Program-made: the position numbers and the translations under genes | Notes under the pieces: model-generated | The model's database searches: none | What the model was told of the DNA's origin: nothing | Seen by the model: only the letters and a program-made list of their open reading frames with translations | Assembly (NCBI GenBank): GCA_036513315.1 | Contig: DATBZF010000005.1 | Location: 8,138-72,137, forward strand | Length of the DNA stretch: 64,000 nt | Direction: 5' to 3' | Source: Roseiarcus sp036513315 | GTDB lineage: Bacteria; Pseudomonadota; Alphaproteobacteria; Rhizobiales; Beijerinckiaceae | Shown here: piece by piece, positions 61,346-64,000 of the stretch | How positions within the stretch are numbered: position 1 is the stretch's first letter | How the letters are laid out: each line of letters starts with the position of its first letter

Positions 61346-63106
61346 ATGCAACAATTGCCTCCCAGACCGTCGTTTGCTTTGACGCTGGGCGTCTCGGGGC
61401 ATCGTCCGAGCCGCGACCAGAAACCTGGAGCTGGCGAGGAAAGCTCAGGTCCGGAATTTCGCGCCGACAAGGTGCGTGAGGGAATCGACAATTTCCTGGG
61501 GCAGCTCACGGAAGCGGTCGACGATCTCGGCGAGGCCGCGAACGAATGGTTCGATAGCGCGCCGCCAGTGATCGCGATGGTGTCGTCGCTCGCCGAAGGG
61601 TCAGACCGCATCGCCGCTGAGGCCGGTCTGGCCAGAGGACTGCCGCTCGATGTCGTGCTGCCCTGCGCGCGCGCGATCTATGAACAAACATTCGCCGGCG
61701 ATAGCTCGCGCGCGGAATTCGAAACGCTTCTCGATAAAGCGCGCGCCCGCCTGATCCTGCCGTTGCCGAGCGGGCCCGACGCCGACCGCGAGGCGCAACT
61801 TGCCCAAGCTTACGAATCGGCGGGCCTGACCATGCTCGCCCAGGCCGACATCCTCATCGCGGTATGGGATGGCGAACCGGCCAGAGGGCGCGGCGGCACA
61901 GGCGACATTGTCGACGACGCGGCGCGGCAAGGCACGCCTATCGTCGTCATCGACCCTTCCGAAGGAACGACGCGCCTGCTTTGGCCTGGCGCCGGCCCGT
62001 TCGCATTGCCCGCCAAGCGCGCGCGCGATCTGCCAGTCGCGACGATCGACAAGGACGCCCTCACCCAGATCATCCGCGGACTTGTCCTCCCCCCGGAATC
62101 AGAACACGAAAGAGCCGGTCTGGAAATGTTTCTGGCGACGCGCGCGGAAATGGATGGCGCGCAGGGGCCGGCGCGTTCGGCCGCGCTCGAAGTCATGCGC
62201 GCCCGTCCCAGCGCCGCTTTGGACTCCAATCGCCATGCGGCGACGCGCCTGTTCGAGGGCTTCGCCGCCGCCGAACAAGTCGCCCAGCATAATGCGCGCG
62301 CCTTCCGCACCGCCTTCGTCTGCAATTTCTTCATCGGCGCGATCGCCGCGGGTTTGATCAGCCTGTCGATCCTCCTGAACGATTGGCATCATTGGTTCGT
62401 CGGCGCCGAATTGGTGTTGGTGTTGGGCGTCGCCGGCTCGACCTTCTGGGCGGTCCACAAGAAGTGGCACCGGCGCTGGTTCGAGGCGCGCGAAGTCGCC
62501 GAGCGGCTGCGCGTCGCCGAAACCTTCTGGATGCTCGGCGTCTGGCCGCATAATCTGACGCCGGCGCAGCCATCGTGGTCGGGCTGGTATGCACGCGCGA
62601 TTCTGCGGGCGCAGCCCTTGTTCTCAGGCGATCTTGCCGAACTCCTCGCCAGCGCCCGCCAGACGCTCGCCGCCCTCCTCGAAGATCAGCGGCGCTATCA
62701 CGCGGTCAATGCGGCAAGGCTCGCGCGGCTCGACCTCGGGCTGGAATTGGCCGGATTGTTTTTCCTCGGCCTTTCGGTCGTCAACGGACTGGCCTTCCTC
62801 TACGCCAAATGGACCGCGTCGCCGCGCCTGCCGGAATGGAGCACTTACAATCTGGCGCTCGCGATCGTGCTTCCGGCGATCGCGGCGGCGATCTATGGCG
62901 TCAGGCTGTTTGGCGATTTTGAGGATATCGTGCGCCGCTCGCGACGCACCGGCCGCGCCCTCCAGGCGCTCCAACCGCTGCTCGACAAGGATACGGGCGA
63001 TCTCCTGACATTGCGTGCGCGCGCGGGGCAGGCCGCGACTGCGATGCTCTCCGATCTCGAGGCCTGGCGCGTCGCGGTCGAGAGCCGTTATCTCTCCGCT
63101 GCCTGA
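61346..63106 (+). CDS. SLOG-like nucleotide-binding domain fused to four-helix (SLATT-like) membrane module
   Basis: 586 residues. The N-terminal 215 residues form a Rossmann-like SLOG/LOG-type domain. It begins LTLGVSGHRP, continues with MVSSLAEGSDRIAAEAGLARG and ends with ADILIAVWDGEPARGRGGTGD and GTPIVVIDPS. The C-terminal half has two helix pairs (FVCNFFIGAIAAGLISLSIL, ELVLVLGVAGSTFWA; LELAGLFFLGLSVVNGLAFL, LAIVLPAIAAAIYG). SLOG domains bind nucleotide-derived ligands, and their joined membrane domains are proposed effectors. It is divergent from the paralogous gene across 15 bases. No clear ribosome binding site precedes ATG 61346. Confidence 0.75.
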   Translation: MQQLPPRPSFALTLGVSGHRPSRDQKPGAGEESSGPEFRADKVREGIDNFLGQLTEAVDDLGEAANEWFDSAPPVIAMVSSLAEGSDRIAAEAGLARGLPLDVVLPCARAIYEQTFAGDSSRAEFETLLDKARARLILPLPSGPDADREAQLAQAYESAGLTMLAQADILIAVWDGEPARGRGGTGDIVDDAARQGTPIVVIDPSEGTTRLLWPGAGPFALPAKRARDLPVATIDKDALTQIIRGLVLPPESEHERAGLEMFLATRAEMDGAQGPARSAALEVMRARPSAALDSNRHAATRLFEGFAAAEQVAQHNARAFRTAFVCNFFIGAIAAGLISLSILLNDWHHWFVGAELVLVLGVAGSTFWAVHKKWHRRWFEAREVAERLRVAETFWMLGVWPHNLTPAQPSWSGWYARAILRAQPLFSGDLAELLASARQTLAALLEDQRRYHAVNAARLARLDLGLELAGLFFLGLSVVNGLAFLYAKWTASPRLPEWSTYNLALAIVLPAIAAAIYGVRLFGDFEDIVRRSRRTGRALQALQPLLDKDTGDLLTLRARAGQAATAMLSDLEAWRVAVESRYLSAA

Positions 63107-63114
63107 GTCGGCGG

Positions 63115-63888
63115 CTACTGGCTCATCTCATCGAGCGCCTGTTGCATCGGCGCCGGCGAAACCCTGACGAGACCGATGAAAGGCTGTTCCGTATCGAAAA
63201 TCAGATTGAGCGCGAGACAAACCGAAAACGCGCCGACGAGCATGGCGGCGACGACCGTTCTATTGAACGGCGCGAACAAAGCATGGCTGAGATACAACAT
63301 GCTGAGCCAGAAGGTGAGCGCGACAAAGAACGGACGCGGCGTCCGATCGCCGTGCTGGGCGACAAGCAGGCGGCTCGTCCGCTTCAATTCGCCGACAAGC
63401 TGCAAGGCGTTGCTCCTGGCCTCGCGTTCCTCCTCCGCCTGAGGCGCGAAGGCCCGCAACTTTTGCTGGATGTCGTCGAGTTCATGGACGGTTTCAGGAT
63501 CATGCATCGCTGGCGCCTCGTTACGGTGGGCCGGCCAGGTCAGCGCTATTTTACGCATCGTGAAGGCGCGCAGCAGCGCACGCGGCTCCTTCAATTCCTG
63601 CCCGAAATGAGCAAGCTCCCGGTCAAGCAGGGTGAGGTTGGCGGCGAATTGTCCGACCTCGCCGCTTCGCGTATCAAAATTCGTCTTGGCCCCGGCGATC
63701 AACAGACTGAGGACAAGGGCGGACAGGATGCCCACGACATTCATCACCCCGCCGACTGTCCTCTGAGTGGCTTCGGTGCGACTGTCCTCCGGCAGGCGGC
63801 TTTGAAGAACGAAGCCGATGGCGGCGCCGACGACGATACAGAAGAACGCGACGAGACCCAGTCCGGTGAACATTTGGCGTCCGATCAA
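63115..63888 (-). CDS. DUF4239-type (bestrophin-like) membrane protein
   Basis: 257 residues. Two N-terminal helices (FTGLGLVAFFCIVVGAAIGF and VVGILSALVLSLLIAGA) and two C-terminal ones (LTFWLSMLYLSHALFAPF, VAAMLVGAFSVCLALNLIF) flank a soluble helical centre. It ends with DTEQPFIGLVRVSPAPMQQAL, a signature of DUF4239 proteins. The function is unknown; a relation to anion channels has been suggested for the fold. It is convergent with the SLOG-membrane gene, 8 bases apart. Confidence 0.85.
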   Translation of the reverse strand: MIGRQMFTGLGLVAFFCIVVGAAIGFVLQSRLPEDSRTEATQRTVGGVMNVVGILSALVLSLLIAGAKTNFDTRSGEVGQFAANLTLLDRELAHFGQELKEPRALLRAFTMRKIALTWPAHRNEAPAMHDPETVHELDDIQQKLRAFAPQAEEEREARSNALQLVGELKRTSRLLVAQHGDRTPRPFFVALTFWLSMLYLSHALFAPFNRTVVAAMLVGAFSVCLALNLIFDTEQPFIGLVRVSPAPMQQALDEMSQ

Positions 63889-64000
63889 GCTTTGGCTGCG
63901 GGGCGAACCATAGCGTGGAAGCGCGCTTCCCCGCTAGACGAACGCGATGGCGACGCTGGCTCCCGGCGGGGCGCCGCCGCGCCGTTTCGACAGCGGTCCG
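63889..64000. other. window-end segment, possible gene start
   Basis: 112 bases remain. An ATG at 63947 opens a frame to the window edge (MATLAPGGAPPRRFDSGP), but 18 codons are too few to support a gene. The region should hold the promoter of the DUF4239 gene. Confidence 0.3.

Noticed and set aside
61346..61600. LOG-type cytokinin phosphoribohydrolase reading for the SLOG-like domain
   Set aside because: The classical LOG motif PGGxGTxxE is not present as such (GGTGDIVDD instead), and the membrane module points to a signalling role.
58361..63888. CBASS-type defence locus
   Set aside because: No cyclic-oligonucleotide synthase gene (CD-NTase) is in the window. The SLOG-like sensor suggests a related but different logic.
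63947..64000. Start of a plus-strand gene at the right window edge
   Set aside because: Eighteen Pro/Gly/Arg-rich codons without a clear ribosome binding site are not enough.

Overview
The window is a 64 kb, GC-rich stretch with almost all coding space occupied. Codon use, gene families and operon layout point to an alphaproteobacterium of the Hyphomicrobiales, possibly Beijerinckiaceae-like. That placement is an inference from overall character; there is no rRNA or other marker gene here. I saw no tRNA, rRNA, CRISPR array, insertion sequence or phage gene.

1-13.6 kb is a carbohydrate catabolism locus. It combines an erythritol-kinase-like FGGY kinase, a GlpD/EryB-like flavin dehydrogenase, an EryC-like TIM-barrel isomerase, an RpiB-type isomerase and a SorC/EryD-like regulator. 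To these it adds a second FGGY kinase (cut by the window edge), a class II aldolase, a D-2-hydroxyacid dehydrogenase and a CUT1 sugar ABC transporter with two non-identical ATPases. Many genes overlap by 4 bases. 13.6-24.7 kb holds a NitT/TauT-type ABC transporter in one operon with an FAD oxidoreductase, a family III CoA-transferase, a crotonase and a ferredoxin. A divergent LysR regulator, a nucleobase/nucleotide-deaminase-like gene and a TRAP transporter with fused DctQM follow. The substrate is not obvious.

24.7-35 kb holds a cysteine-based phosphatase, an HtrA-like PDZ protein that has lost its catalytic triad, and a sugar module. The sugar module consists of a RhaM mutarotase, an enolase-superfamily dehydratase, a GntR regulator and an RbsABC-type transporter. 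Two c-type cytochrome genes come next. 35.8-43.8 kb is a glycan or natural-product biosynthesis island. It has a large multi-spanning membrane protein, a split transketolase, a natural epimerase/GT2 fusion and two methyltransferases.

44-52.6 kb looks like a signalling and surface-export unit. One operon encodes a Slam-like TPR plus outer-membrane barrel protein and a FecR-domain protein with a TbpB-like C-terminal barrel. Divergent from it are a 66-residue exported peptide, a CHASE2-adenylate cyclase with all catalytic residues, a small membrane protein and a Crp/Fnr regulator with an intact cyclic-nucleotide cassette. This is my first candidate for an undescribed system. 52.8-57 kb has SMP-30 lactonase, DapA-like and RraA-like aldolase genes, an EamA exporter and a decayed LVIVD-type gene fragment.

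57-64 kb ends with an unknown exported protein, a patatin phospholipase, and two divergent genes that share a four-helix membrane module. One of the two also carries a SLOG-like nucleotide-binding domain, and a DUF4239 protein follows. This resembles the SLOG/SLATT conflict-system logic and is my second candidate system.
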